Shown here one piece after another: positions 1-9,754 of a stretch of DNA of 64,000 bases; position 1 is the stretch's first letter, and every line of letters begins with the position of its first letter. The stretch lies in assembly GCA_019120275.1 (NCBI GenBank), contig DWVL01000008.1, positions 20,490-84,489 of the forward strand, written 5' to 3'. Both the position numbers and the translations under genes were made by a program. This DNA comes from Candidatus Mediterraneibacter excrementavium. GTDB taxonomy: Bacteria; Bacillota; Clostridia; Lachnospirales; Lachnospiraceae. The notes below the pieces were generated by a model. That model worked only from the letters and a program-made list of their open reading frames with translations. It was not told where the DNA came from and made no database searches.

Positions 1-1
1 G

Positions 2-2110
2 ATGGAGAACTACTGTCTGGCGCTGGGGATCAAAGGCTATAAGAAATGGCAGCAGGCCTGGGTCAGACGGACGGCAGGAGCGGGAGAGGAAGAACTGCAG
101 GAACTTAATCATCTCCGCGTGCGGTTTGTGGAGAAGATACAGGATCTTATCTATGTGTTGAAGCAGAGGCGTAAAACTGTGCGCGATGTAACGCTGGCGG
201 TGTATGAGTTTATCGCGGCTGAACATATGCAGGAGCGGCTTGCCGGAATGGAGGCCATGTTCCAGGAACAGGGCGAGCTGGCGCTGGCAAAGGAATATGC
301 ACAGATCTACCGGATCGTGCTGGATCTGTTTGATAAATTCGTGGAGCTTCTGGGAGAAGAATTTATTTCACTGAAAGAGTACTGTGATCTGCTGGACGCT
401 GGCCTTGAGGAGGCAAAAGTGGGTGTGATCCCGCCGAGCCTTGACCAGATCGTGATCGGGGATGTGGAGCGGACCAGGATCAGGAATGTCCGGGCGCTTT
501 TCTTCCTGGGCGCGAATGATACGCTGCTTCCCGGAAGCGCGGGGGCCGGCGGCTTTCTGTCCATGCGGGACAGGGAGAAGTTCCGGGAGAAAGAGATGCC
601 TCTGTCGCCGGGACCGAAGGAGCAGATGTATATCCAGAAGTTCTATCTCTATATGAACCTGACGAAACCGTCGGAGTACCTGTATCTGTCATGGTCGAAA
701 GTATCTGCGGACGGCAAAAGCATCCGGCCTGCCTATCTGGTAAATGACATCCGCAGGCTTTTCCCGGATCTGCAGATCATTGATGAAGAGAAGAGGAAGA
801 TATCCGGGCGTGAATTTTCGGGGAAAACGGGGATCCTGGCCGTGGCGGAAGGGGTGAGAGACCGCCGCCAGGGACTGGATCAGGAGTGGAAAGAATTGTA
901 TTCCCGGTTCTGCCGGGATGCATCTGCAAAGGAAGCTATGGAGCAGATCCTTCAGGCGGGATTCCTGAAGCGGGTGTATCCGGATCTCGAACCGGGACAG
1001 GCGGAGGCGCTGTATCCGGATCCGGACCGCATCAGTGTGACGCGGATGGAGAAGTTTACATCCTGTGCCTATGCTCATTTCCTGAGTTACGGACTCCGTC
1101 TGTCAGACCGGGAGGAGTACAGTTTTGAAGCGGTGGATCTGGGAAATATCGCCCACCAGTCCCTGGAACGTTTCTCCAGGAAGGCGGACCGGGAGAAGCT
1201 CCGTTGGGAAGAAATCCCGGATGACGTGAGGGATGAAATGATCGATGCGTGCGTGGAAGAAAGCGTGCTTGATTATGGCAACACGGTCCTTTTCAGCACG
1301 GCCCGCAATGAATATATGATCCGCCGGATCCGGCATCTGATCCGGCGTTCGGTGTGGGCGCTTACGAAACAGCTGGAGAAGGGTGATTTCGTGCCGGGCG
1401 GGTATGAGCTGAAGTTCGGGAGCGGCAAGATCGACCGCATCGATATCTGCGAAGATGAGGCGGATAACTGTGTGTATGTGAAAGTAACGGACTATAAGAC
1501 CGGGATGAAAAGTTTTGATATTACCGCATTGTATCACGGCCTGCAGATGCAGCTGCCGGTGTATATGAATGCGGCTCTTGAGGCAGAGAAGGAGCGGTTT
1601 CCGGATAAGGAGATCGTGCCGGCAGGCATCTTCTATTACCGGATCCAGGATCCGGTGGTTGACCGGGCCGACAGTGATCAGGATGTGGAGAACCGGATCC
1701 TGAAAGAACTGCGGCTGGATGGTCTGATCAATGATGAGAAAGCATCGCTGGAGCATTTGGAGCGGGGGCTTGCAGGCGCATCCCTGCTGATCCCGGCAGG
1801 GCGCAATCAGGACGGATCACTCAGCAAAAATTCACATGCACTCCCGGCGGAAGTGTTCCGGACGGTGCTGGACTATGCCGGTAAAAAAGAAAAACAGATC
1901 CGTGCAGATATCTGCGCGGGGAAAACAGAGGCCGCACCCTATCAGATGAAGGATGTGACCGGATGTGACTACTGCGCCTACCGGGATATCTGCGGCTTTG
2001 ATCTGCGTATCAGCGGCTGCAGATACCGGAAACTGGAAAAATATTCAATGGATGATGCAGTGGCGAAGATGTGGGCGGAGATGAAGAAAAGCGGAGGTGC
2101 GGATGAGTGA
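2..2110 (+). CDS. addB: AddB, ATP-dependent nuclease subunit B (5' end missing)
   Basis: This is the C-terminal 702 residues of AddB, the partner of AddA in the helicase-nuclease that processes double-strand breaks for RecA-dependent repair; the family is usually about 1,150 aa, so roughly the first 450 lie outside the window. The nuclease core shows as a DYKTG motif near visible residue 497. Iron-sulfur cluster cysteines are visible as a first Cys in an FTSCAYAHF segment near residue 355 and a C-x2-C-x5-C group at about 655-664, the arrangement expected for AddB. The stop overlaps the GTG start of addA, so the two are translationally coupled. Identity is certain from family pattern and synteny; only the true start is unknown. 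Confidence 0.96.
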   Translation: MENYCLALGIKGYKKWQQAWVRRTAGAGEEELQELNHLRVRFVEKIQDLIYVLKQRRKTVRDVTLAVYEFIAAEHMQERLAGMEAMFQEQGELALAKEYAQIYRIVLDLFDKFVELLGEEFISLKEYCDLLDAGLEEAKVGVIPPSLDQIVIGDVERTRIRNVRALFFLGANDTLLPGSAGAGGFLSMRDREKFREKEMPLSPGPKEQMYIQKFYLYMNLTKPSEYLYLSWSKVSADGKSIRPAYLVNDIRRLFPDLQIIDEEKRKISGREFSGKTGILAVAEGVRDRRQGLDQEWKELYSRFCRDASAKEAMEQILQAGFLKRVYPDLEPGQAEALYPDPDRISVTRMEKFTSCAYAHFLSYGLRLSDREEYSFEAVDLGNIAHQSLERFSRKADREKLRWEEIPDDVRDEMIDACVEESVLDYGNTVLFSTARNEYMIRRIRHLIRRSVWALTKQLEKGDFVPGGYELKFGSGKIDRIDICEDEADNCVYVKVTDYKTGMKSFDITALYHGLQMQLPVYMNAALEAEKERFPDKEIVPAGIFYYRIQDPVVDRADSDQDVENRILKELRLDGLINDEKASLEHLERGLAGASLLIPAGRNQDGSLSKNSHALPAEVFRTVLDYAGKKEKQIRADICAGKTEAAPYQMKDVTGCDYCAYRDICGFDLRISGCRYRKLEKYSMDDAVAKMWAEMKKSGGADE

Positions 2111-5100
2111 GTGTGAAATGGACAAGTGAACAGCAGAAAGTCATTGATCTGCGGAACCGCAATATCCTTGTATCCGCTGCTGCCGGTTCCGGGAAGACAG
2201 CGGTACTGGTGGAGCGGATCATCAGCCGCCTGACGCAGGATGATCCGCCGCTGGACGTGGATCATCTGCTGATCGTGACTTATACGGAGGCTGCAGCAGC
2301 AGAGATGAAGGAGCGGATCGGGGCGGCGGTCGAGAAGCTGCTTGAAGCGCATCCGGGCGACGCCCATCTGGAACGCCAGGCGACCCTAATCTACAGCGCG
2401 CAGATTACGACGATCCACAGCTTCTGCCTGTCGGTCATCCGGGATCATTTCCATGTGATCGGGATCGATCCGGGATTCCGGATCGCGGAAGAAGGGGAAC
2501 TGAAGCTTCTCAAACAGGATGTGATGGATGAACTGCTGGAGGCATGCTATGCGTCCGGGGAGGAGGGTTTCCTGGAGTTCACCGAGCGGTTTGGGACAGG
2601 CCGGAACGACCGGAAGATCGAGGGGATCATCCTGAAAATGTATGAATATTCCCGAAGCTATCCCCGGCCGGACCGGTGGCTGGACCGGTGCGGGACGGCA
2701 GGAGATCCGGCAATCCTTGCCAGGGCCGCAGGGGAACGGATCCGGAGAAGAACTGCGGATATCCGGCGGGTGCTGGAGCGGGGACTCAAGGTGTGTGAAA
2801 CGCCGGATGGCCCCTACATGTACGGGGATATGCTGGAGTCGGACTTGAAGGAACTGAAGAAACTGGAGCAGGCCGGGGATTTTGACAGCATGTATGAGGC
2901 GGCTGCCGGCTTTACGTGGAAACGGCTGTCTTCAAAGAAAGATGAGACCGTCTCTCCGGAAAAAAAAGAAAAGGTGAAGAAACTGCGCGCGCAGGCAAAG
3001 GCGCTGCTGGATGACCTGAAGGCGGATTATTTCTATGTTCCCCGTCCGGTGTGGGAGAAGGATATGGAGGATGCGGCCCCGTCTCTGGTTGTGCTGGCCG
3101 GACTCGTGAAGAAGTTTGCGGTGCTGCTGGATGAGAAGAAACGGGCCCGGAACCTGATCGATTTCAGTGATATGGAGCAGTTCGCCCTGGTTATCCTCAC
3201 AGAGGAAAAGGACGGACAGCTGGTGCCGTCGGCGGCAGCGCAGGAATATCAGGACCAATTTGACGAGGTAATGATCGATGAGTATCAGGACAGCAACCTG
3301 GTGCAGGAGACGATCCTGAACAGCGTTTCGCGGGTGAGCCGCGGGCAGAATAATGTGTTCATGGTCGGCGATGTGAAGCAGAGCATTTACAGTTTCCGCA
3401 TGTCCCGGCCGGAACTTTTTATGGAGAAATACCATACATACAGTCTGGAGGACAGCGGGCGGCAGCGGATCGACCTCCACCGGAATTTCCGCAGCCGCGC
3501 CGAAGTGCTGGACAGCGTAAATTATATTTTCCGGCAGCTTATGCACCGGGAACTTGGCGGGATCGAGTATGACGATCATGCGGCCCTTTATCCGGGCGCA
3601 CAATTCCCGCCGATTCCGGAACAAGGGGAGGACCCTTACCGGAGCGAGCTTCTTCTGCTCGATAAAAAGAATACCGGGGAGGATGATGCTGCGCAGGCGG
3701 AAGCCAGGATGATCGCCCGCCGCATCCACGAACTGATCCAAAACGGTTCGGTGTATGATAAGGAGACAGAAACCCTCCGGAGAATCCGGTACAGCGATAT
3801 CGTGATCCTGACGCGGAGCATCCGGGGATGGGCGGAGACTTGTTCTGCTGTACTCGGGGAAGAAGGTATTCCGGCGTATTCGGTAAGCCGGGAGGGATAT
3901 TTTGAGACATATGAAGTGAGTGTGCTGCTGGATTACCTGAGGATCCTGGACAATGCAAGACAGGATCTGCCGCTGGCGGCTGTCCTGACATCACCTTTTT
4001 GCGGCCTGGATGCGCGGGAGCTTGCAGCAGTCCGGATCGCGTATCCCAACGTGCCTTTTTACCAGGCGGTGCAGATGTATGCGGAAGCATACGATGCGAA
4101 GCGGGGATCCGGACAGCGTGCGGCGGAGAAGCTGCAGAAATTTTATGCCCGGGCAGCATATTTCCGGAAGAAGGTGCCTTACACGCCGATCCATGAACTG
4201 CTGGAGGAGGTCATGGAAAAGACCGGATACCGGCTGTACATCACGGCCATGCCGGGCGGTGCACAGCGGGCGGCAAATCTCGACATGCTGACGGAGCGTG
4301 CGGCAGCGTTCGAGGGCACCAGCTATAAAGGACTGTTTAATTTCATCCGGTATATCGAACAGCTGAAGAAATATGACGTGGATTACGGCGAGGCCGGGAT
4401 CATGGATGAACAGGAGAATACGGTCCGCATTATGAGCATACACAAAAGCAAAGGTCTGGAGTTCCCGGTCGTGTTTGTGGCCGGGCTTGGGAAAAATTTT
4501 AACACCCAGGACCTGAAGGGCAGCGTGCTGCTGCATTCCGAGTGGGGCGCCGGACTGGATCTGATCGATCTTAAGCGCCGGACGAAGACGCCCACATTCC
4601 TGAAAAAAATGATCCGCGAGCGCACGGTCCTTGAGAATCTTGCCGAGGAAATGCGCGTTCTCTATGTGGCGTTGACCCGTGCAAAAGAAAAGATGATCAT
4701 GGCGGGCACCGCTGAATTTACGGAAGACGGGGCGCTTAAGATGGAGAACAGCATCCTCCGCCCGGAAGGGGCGAAAAAATATCTGGACTGGATCCTGCCC
4801 TGTATCATATCAGAAGACACGGGAGAGGTGAAAGCGGATGCACCGGTTGACGTCCGGGTATTTGATGCGGGAGACCTCCGTCCGGCACAGACGGAGGTCC
4901 AGGCGGAGGAACTGGCGGAAGATGTATTCCGCCACTGGGATTCCTCGAAGACAGAACTGCCGGAATTCAGAAAGCGGCTGGATGATCAGCTGGAGTACAG
5001 CTATCCTTATGCGAATGAAGGAAAGATGAAGCTGAAGTTCACGGTGTCAGAACTCAAGAAGCGGACCGCGCCGGCGGAAGAGGCCGGTGAAGTGATGTAT

Positions 5101-5682
5101 GAGGAGCCGGAGGCAGTCCCGCTTCTCCCGGCGTTTATGAAAGAAGAGGAAGCGCTGACCGGGGCATCCAGGGGAAGCGCCTACCATAAATTGATGGAAT
5201 TATTGGATTTCAGTGAGGAATACGGAGGAACGGATGGAGAAGAAAAGCTCGCCGGAGCGGTTGAACATTTCCGTAAAGAAGGCCGGCTCACAGGAGAGAT
5301 GGCGGCGTGCATCCGATCCCGGGATATCCTCGGATTCCTGACCTGCGCAGCCGGCAGACGGATGTCCGCAGCGGCCCGGGCCGGCCGGCTGTACCGGGAG
5401 CAGCCTTTTGTAATGGCTATTGATGCCGGTGAGATCTATTCGGAAGACCGGTCAGGCGAAAAGATCCTTGTGCAGGGGATCATAGACGTCTATTTTGAAG
5501 AAGCGGACGGACTCATTGTTCTCGACTATAAAACAGACCGGGTAAAAACAGCGGATGAACTGAAGGACAAATATCACGCGCAGCTTGATTATTATGCGGA
5601 AGCGCTGGAAAAACTGACCGGAAAGCCGGTAAAAGAAAAAATCATCTATTCATTTACACTTGGAGAGGAGATCATGGTATGA
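2107..5682 (+). CDS. addA: AddA, ATP-dependent helicase/nuclease subunit A
   Basis: A 1,191-residue UvrD-type (SF1A) helicase with a C-terminal RecB-family nuclease, the motor and second nuclease of AddAB. The Walker A AAAGSGKT lies near residue 25, later helicase motifs include DEYQDSN and a VDRxxS-like MSIHKSKGLEF segment, and the nuclease motif LDYKTD is near residue 1,138. The start is taken as GTG at 2107, which overlaps the addB stop and has GGAGG at 2093-2097; an alternative GTG at 2113 is possible. An ATG at 2103 is in another frame and closes after eight codons, so it is not used. The gene ends with an ATGA overlap into the DUF1294 gene. Confidence 0.97.
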   Translation: MSVKWTSEQQKVIDLRNRNILVSAAAGSGKTAVLVERIISRLTQDDPPLDVDHLLIVTYTEAAAAEMKERIGAAVEKLLEAHPGDAHLERQATLIYSAQITTIHSFCLSVIRDHFHVIGIDPGFRIAEEGELKLLKQDVMDELLEACYASGEEGFLEFTERFGTGRNDRKIEGIILKMYEYSRSYPRPDRWLDRCGTAGDPAILARAAGERIRRRTADIRRVLERGLKVCETPDGPYMYGDMLESDLKELKKLEQAGDFDSMYEAAAGFTWKRLSSKKDETVSPEKKEKVKKLRAQAKALLDDLKADYFYVPRPVWEKDMEDAAPSLVVLAGLVKKFAVLLDEKKRARNLIDFSDMEQFALVILTEEKDGQLVPSAAAQEYQDQFDEVMIDEYQDSNLVQETILNSVSRVSRGQNNVFMVGDVKQSIYSFRMSRPELFMEKYHTYSLEDSGRQRIDLHRNFRSRAEVLDSVNYIFRQLMHRELGGIEYDDHAALYPGAQFPPIPEQGEDPYRSELLLLDKKNTGEDDAAQAEARMIARRIHELIQNGSVYDKETETLRRIRYSDIVILTRSIRGWAETCSAVLGEEGIPAYSVSREGYFETYEVSVLLDYLRILDNARQDLPLAAVLTSPFCGLDARELAAVRIAYPNVPFYQAVQMYAEAYDAKRGSGQRAAEKLQKFYARAAYFRKKVPYTPIHELLEEVMEKTGYRLYITAMPGGAQRAANLDMLTERAAAFEGTSYKGLFNFIRYIEQLKKYDVDYGEAGIMDEQENTVRIMSIHKSKGLEFPVVFVAGLGKNFNTQDLKGSVLLHSEWGAGLDLIDLKRRTKTPTFLKKMIRERTVLENLAEEMRVLYVALTRAKEKMIMAGTAEFTEDGALKMENSILRPEGAKKYLDWILPCIISEDTGEVKADAPVDVRVFDAGDLRPAQTEVQAEELAEDVFRHWDSSKTELPEFRKRLDDQLEYSYPYANEGKMKLKFTVSELKKRTAPAEEAGEVMYEEPEAVPLLPAFMKEEEALTGASRGSAYHKLMELLDFSEEYGGTDGEEKLAGAVEHFRKEGRLTGEMAACIRSRDILGFLTCAAGRRMSAAARAGRLYREQPFVMAIDAGEIYSEDRSGEKILVQGIIDVYFEEADGLIVLDYKTDRVKTADELKDKYHAQLDYYAEALEKLTGKPVKEKIIYSFTLGEEIMV

Positions 5683-5942
5683 GGATCCTGATGTGGTATC
5701 TGATCATCATCAACGTTGTGACATGGGTCACATACGGACTGGATAAATGGAAGGCGAAAGCCGGTAAATGGAGGATCCCGGAGCGGACCCTCCTGCTGCT
5801 GGCGCTGATCGGCGGATCCGCCGGCGCGCTGGCAGGAATGATGGTATTCCGGCACAAAACAAGAAAAGCAAAATTTTTTATCGGCGTGCCGGTGATGTTC
5901 GTGGTGCACTGCGCGATCGTGGCGGCGGCGGTACTGCGGTAA
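5679..5942 (+). CDS. DUF1294 small membrane protein
   Basis: An 87-residue protein with the DUF1294 signature: a short N-terminal hydrophobic helix, YGLDKWKA, WRIPE, a GGSAGALAGM glycine-rich helix and FRHKTRKAKF, then a last hydrophobic helix. It is probably an inner-membrane protein with three short membrane segments. Function is not known for the family. Its ATG overlaps the addA stop (ATGA), so it is co-translated with the addAB operon. The codon run ends only a few bases before the convergent acyltransferase gene. Confidence 0.9.
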   Translation: MRILMWYLIIINVVTWVTYGLDKWKAKAGKWRIPERTLLLLALIGGSAGALAGMMVFRHKTRKAKFFIGVPVMFVVHCAIVAAAVLR

Positions 5943-5947
5943 AATTC

Positions 5948-6682
5948 CTAAACCAGCCCCGCATTTTTATGGATGGTATCGCTGATCAACTTTTCTACAT
6001 ATTCTCCGATATGTCTTTTTGTATCTTTATCCAGCTGATCCGGATAGATCGGCTTTCCGTATTCGATCACAACATGGGTCTTCCGGATCTTCGGAAGATG
6101 ATTTTCGAAGATTTCCGCAGTGTTGTTCATGGAGACCGGAACGATGGCGCATCCGCTCTTGGTGGCGATCTTCAGGGCGCCGTCGCGGAACGGCAGCATA
6201 CTCAGTTCTTCACCGGGATTGCGGGTCCCTTCGGGGAAAATGCAGATGGAGATGCCGTTTTTGACATAGTCGATAGCCTGAAGGATCATCTTTAGTCCTT
6301 CTTTCGGGTTTGAACGGTCAAGGAACAGGCAGTGAAGGCGGCGCATCCAGGATGCAAGGCCGGGATATTTCTCCATTTCTTTTTTTGCCACATAACCGGT
6401 GGGACGCCGGCATCTGCTGTATGTGAGCAGTATATCGAAATAGCTTCTGTGATTGCCGACAAAGAGAACCGGTTCATCGGGGATATTTTCTTCGCCGATC
6501 ACGGTTGTCCGGACTCCGGTCATCCGGAGAATGACTTTAAACGCCCACTGCACGATGCGCAGGGAACTTATATCGCTCGCATGGGGGGATGATCGGTGAA
6601 GAAGCCACTCCACGAACCGGATCGGAGTGGTTAAGATCAGAAATAAGACAACAAAAATAACGATACATATAAAACGGATCAT
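5948..6682 (-). CDS. plsC: 1-acyl-sn-glycerol-3-phosphate acyltransferase (PlsC family)
   Basis: A 244-residue lysophosphatidate acyltransferase-type enzyme that would make phosphatidic acid at the membrane. An N-terminal hydrophobic helix anchors it; the catalytic NHRSYFD (H-x4-D) box lies near residue 77, and the acceptor-binding FPEGTRNPGEE motif near residue 149. The start ATG at 6682 has GAGGA upstream. A good sigma-A promoter lies upstream on the same strand (6748-6776). It is convergent with the addAB-DUF1294 operon. The PlsC family is broad, so the exact acyl acceptor cannot be fixed, but glycerophospholipid synthesis is the default. Confidence 0.92.
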   Translation of the reverse strand: MIRFICIVIFVVLFLILTTPIRFVEWLLHRSSPHASDISSLRIVQWAFKVILRMTGVRTTVIGEENIPDEPVLFVGNHRSYFDILLTYSRCRRPTGYVAKKEMEKYPGLASWMRRLHCLFLDRSNPKEGLKMILQAIDYVKNGISICIFPEGTRNPGEELSMLPFRDGALKIATKSGCAIVPVSMNNTAEIFENHLPKIRKTHVVIEYGKPIYPDQLDKDTKRHIGEYVEKLISDTIHKNAGLV

Positions 6683-6747
6683 AGGTCAGTCCTCTTTTTC
6701 TCTGGTGATTATGCTGTAAGCATTATGCGCAGTCTGCGCTACAAATA

Positions 6748-6776
6748 ATTATACCCTGTGAAAATGGAAAAAACAA
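6748..6776 (-). promoter_or_regulatory. Sigma-A type promoter of plsC
   Basis: On the minus strand, TTGTTT (6776-6771) and TATAAT (6753-6748) are separated by exactly 17 bases. A perfect 13-base palindrome GCGCAGTCTGCGC (6727-6739) lies just downstream in the leader and may form a small hairpin or bind a protein; its role is unknown. Confidence 0.65.
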
Positions 6777-6838
6777 GCATGAAGAAATGGCGGCATACAT
6801 ATGATTATAGAGAACTGTAAATGCTGCAGGAGACAGGA

Positions 6839-7243
6839 ATGAGGCGGATTGCGGCTGTTTTCGCCCTGCTGTCTGTGATCGCTGTAACGGGCTGCATAAC
6901 CCGGTACGACAGCACGGATAAGCTCAGGGATCTGGAGTTTACTGTGACGGATGAGGAGAATGCGCCTGAAGAACTGCGGACTATGCTCGATGAGTCGCAC
7001 GGGTCACCGTATCATATCATCTATGCAGACCAGGGGACTCTCTGGATAGCAGAGGGATATGGAAGGAAGGAGACGACAGGATACAGTGTGGAGGTAACGG
7101 AACTGTATGAGACGGAGGACGCCATACATATCCGGACAAATCTTCTCGGGCCGCAGAAAAAGGAAAAGATCCTGGAAGCCGCTACATATCCTGGTGTGAT
7201 CGTGCAGCTGGAGTATATCGGGAAAGATGTGCTCTTTGATTGA
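6839..7243 (+). CDS. PrcB-domain lipoprotein
   Basis: A 134-residue predicted lipoprotein: the charged MRR, a hydrophobic stretch and the lipobox VTGC place the lipidated Cys near residue 17. The remainder resembles the PrcB C-terminal domain, known as a partner domain of the PrcA/PrtP surface protease of Treponema but widespread as small lipoproteins in Clostridia. The open frame begins at 6821, but AGGAG at 6828-6832 favours the ATG at 6839, which also gives a cleaner signal peptide. It lies just upstream of the SipL-like gene. Its partner and function here are not known. Confidence 0.7.
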   Translation: MRRIAAVFALLSVIAVTGCITRYDSTDKLRDLEFTVTDEENAPEELRTMLDESHGSPYHIIYADQGTLWIAEGYGRKETTGYSVEVTELYETEDAIHIRTNLLGPQKKEKILEAATYPGVIVQLEYIGKDVLFD

Positions 7244-7263
7244 GTCAAGTCAGGAGGAACGAT

Positions 7264-8823
7264 ATGGAACTGATCAGAAAGCCGATTCATTACACGCAGG
7301 CCGGAAAGAGTATTTTCGACCAGTTTTATCTGGATGAAGATTATAGTGTGCCGGAACAGAATGCGGATGTTCAGCGGGTGGTCTGCGGCAGCGCCAGACT
7401 GAGTGCGGAAGAGATCCGTCCGGTGGAAAATTATATCCGTATTACGGGAAAACTGTATTTCCGCGTCCTTTACATGACGGATCCGGGAGATCCGAAGCCT
7501 GCGGTCCTGGAGGGGCGGCTCCCGTTTGAAGAGAATGTATATACAGAAACAGATGGAAATGAAACGTTTTTTCTTCGCAATGTGCGGACAGAATTTACGC
7601 CGACGCTTGTCCATGCAAGAAAGCTGACGCTGAAGTTTATGACAGAGATGGAGATCGGCCGTGAATGGATCCGTGACGCGGAACTGACAGAGGATGTTGA
7701 AAGCGACAGACCGCTGTGCGTGAAAAAAGAAAAGATCAGTCTGCTCGGACTCGTGGTGTCCAGGAAAGATACATACCGGATCCGTGAGGAAGTCAGTCTG
7801 CCCGGCACCAGGGAAAGCATCGCGCAGCTGCTGGCTTATGATATCAGTCTGCGCAGGCTGGATATACGGACAGGACAGGATGAGATCAGCCTCCGGGGAG
7901 AACTGCAGCTCTTCTGCATGTATCTGTCCGCAGGAGAGAAAGCGGACTGGATCGAGCAGAGCGTGCCGTTTGAAGGGCGCATCCTCTGTGACGGGACAGC
8001 GGAGGATATGTATTACCACATCCGGCATACGCTGCAGGATATGATGCTGGATATCCGTCCTGATGAAGACGGCGAGATGCGGCTGCTGGGCATAGAGGCA
8101 ACGCTTGCGCTGGATATGAATATTTACGAAGAAAAAGAAACGGAAATCCTGAAAGATCTCTATTCTCTGGAACAGGTATGTACATGTGAAACGAGTGAAA
8201 CAGTGCTGGAGGAATTGCTGATGCAGAATCAGTCCAGGTGCCGGGTGACGGAGAAGCTGTCTCTTCCGGAACTACGGGATGATGTGCTGCAGATCATCCA
8301 CAGTACAGGGAGCATTCAGGTGGAGAACGAAGAATACGTGGCTGAGGGGATCCGGATCGAAGGCATCCTGCATCTGTCATTTCTGTATCTCAGAAGCAGT
8401 GATGAAGAGCCGTATGGGAGCTGGCAGGGAATGGTTCCGTTCAGTTATCTGATCGAGTATCCGGATATGCCGGGATCTGTCTCTGACAGCCTGACCTGCC
8501 ATGTGGAGCAGTTGGCGGTTACGCTGGCCGGAAGTGAAGCGGTGGAGGTAAAAGCCGTGCTGTCCTTTGATGTCTTTCTGCGGAGAATGCTCACGGTACA
8601 GGTGATCACGGAGGTCAGTCTTTCTCCGCAGGATATGGAACAGGCCGCAGACGGCCCGGGGATCGTGGGCCATATCGTACAGAGCGGAGAGGACATGTGG
8701 GGCCTGGCGAAGAAATATATGACGACCGTGGAGGGAATCATGGAAATAAACGGTCTGAGTGATGAAAAAGTCTCACCGGGAGATAAATTGTTGATTTTTA
8801 GGGAAAATGTAAGTATACTATAA
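7264..8823 (+). CDS. sipL: SipL-like spore coat/morphogenesis protein (DUF3794 repeats plus LysM)
   Basis: A 519-residue protein with successive DUF3794 (SipL SPOCS) domains and a C-terminal LysM peptidoglycan-binding domain beginning at HIVQSGEDMWGLAKKY near residue 470. In Clostridioides difficile, SipL binds SpoIVA and is needed for coat localisation around the forespore; the same architecture suggests the same role. The start is ATG at 7264 with a perfect AGGAGG at 7252-7257; an in-frame TTG at 7240 has no comparable ribosome site. It precedes ispE, the regulator and spoIIR, a partnership often seen in Clostridia. The gene name is given by architecture and context, not by alignment. Confidence 0.85.
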   Translation: MELIRKPIHYTQAGKSIFDQFYLDEDYSVPEQNADVQRVVCGSARLSAEEIRPVENYIRITGKLYFRVLYMTDPGDPKPAVLEGRLPFEENVYTETDGNETFFLRNVRTEFTPTLVHARKLTLKFMTEMEIGREWIRDAELTEDVESDRPLCVKKEKISLLGLVVSRKDTYRIREEVSLPGTRESIAQLLAYDISLRRLDIRTGQDEISLRGELQLFCMYLSAGEKADWIEQSVPFEGRILCDGTAEDMYYHIRHTLQDMMLDIRPDEDGEMRLLGIEATLALDMNIYEEKETEILKDLYSLEQVCTCETSETVLEELLMQNQSRCRVTEKLSLPELRDDVLQIIHSTGSIQVENEEYVAEGIRIEGILHLSFLYLRSSDEEPYGSWQGMVPFSYLIEYPDMPGSVSDSLTCHVEQLAVTLAGSEAVEVKAVLSFDVFLRRMLTVQVITEVSLSPQDMEQAADGPGIVGHIVQSGEDMWGLAKKYMTTVEGIMEINGLSDEKVSPGDKLLIFRENVSIL

Positions 8824-8828
8824 GCATA

Positions 8829-8838
8829 TTGTATACAA
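8829..8838. promoter_or_regulatory. Palindrome TTGTATACAA, candidate GntR/FadR-type operator
   Basis: A perfect 10-base palindrome lies 20 bases upstream of the ispE start; flanking bases add further partial symmetry. FadR-subfamily GntR regulators commonly bind short palindromes built around GT...AC, and a regulator of that subfamily is encoded immediately downstream of ispE. Autoregulation of the ispE-regulator unit is an inference. Confidence 0.5.
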
Positions 8839-8857
8839 GATACAGAAGGAGAAGAAG

Positions 8858-9754
8858 ATGAATCATCTGGAATTAAAAGCACTTGCGAAGATCAATCTCG
8901 GCCTTGATGTGACAGGGAGAAGAGAAAACGGATATCATGACGTGCGTATGATCATGCAGTCTGTTTATCTGTATGATAATGTCAGACTGGAAAAAACAGG
9001 CGCGGACGGAGAGATCAGACTGAAGTCAAATCTTGGTTATCTGCCGGCGGACGAAAACAATATCGCATACAAGGCGGCAAAGATCCTGACAGAAGAGTTT
9101 GATATCCGGGAAGGCGTGCAGATCACTCTGGATAAACACATTCCCGTAGCGGCGGGGATGGCGGGCGGCAGTTCCGATGCGGCGGCAGTGCTGTTCGGAA
9201 TGAACCGCATGTTCGGGCTTCACCTTTCGCAGCAGGAGCTGATGGACCGCGGGGTGAAACTGGGCGCGGATGTTCCTTACTGTATCATGCGAGGGACAGT
9301 ACTTGCGGAAGGCATTGGCGAGATACTCACTCCGCTTCCTGCGATGCCGAAATGCACGGTGCTGATCGCAAAACCGCCGGTCAGCGTCTCGACGAAGACC
9401 GTATACGAGGCGCTTGATTCGCAGGAGATCACAGAGCATCCGGATATCGACGGCATTATAAGAGGACTGGAAGCGGGCAGCCTGAAGCAGGTCGCACAGT
9501 GTATGGGAAATGTGCTGGAAGATGTGACGATCCCGCTGTATCCGGTCATTGACCAGATCAAACAGGAAATGCTGGCGGCCGGAGCAGCCGGCGCTATGAT
9601 GAGCGGGAGCGGCCCGACGGTCTTCGGACTTTTTGAAAACAGAGCGGCGGCAAAGACGGCGCAGAAAAACATCAGAGAAAAGTCACTGGCCAGACAGGTC
9701 TATGTGACGAATATACACAGCGTGAGGAGGGACAGGCATGCCCATGGATTTTGA
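8858..9754 (+). CDS. ispE: 4-diphosphocytidyl-2-C-methyl-D-erythritol kinase (IspE)
   Basis: A 298-residue GHMP kinase that phosphorylates CDP-methylerythritol in the MEP pathway of isoprenoid synthesis. The N-terminal LKALAKINLGLDVTGRR motif and the ATP-binding glycine-rich PVAAGMAGGSSDAAAVL loop (about residues 90-106) are diagnostic, as is the C-terminal MMSGSGPTVFGLF segment. The start ATG has AAGGAG upstream. The 3' end overlaps the start of the GntR gene by 17 bases, so the two are coupled. Confidence 0.97.
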   Translation: MNHLELKALAKINLGLDVTGRRENGYHDVRMIMQSVYLYDNVRLEKTGADGEIRLKSNLGYLPADENNIAYKAAKILTEEFDIREGVQITLDKHIPVAAGMAGGSSDAAAVLFGMNRMFGLHLSQQELMDRGVKLGADVPYCIMRGTVLAEGIGEILTPLPAMPKCTVLIAKPPVSVSTKTVYEALDSQEITEHPDIDGIIRGLEAGSLKQVAQCMGNVLEDVTIPLYPVIDQIKQEMLAAGAAGAMMSGSGPTVFGLFENRAAAKTAQKNIREKSLARQVYVTNIHSVRRDRHAHGF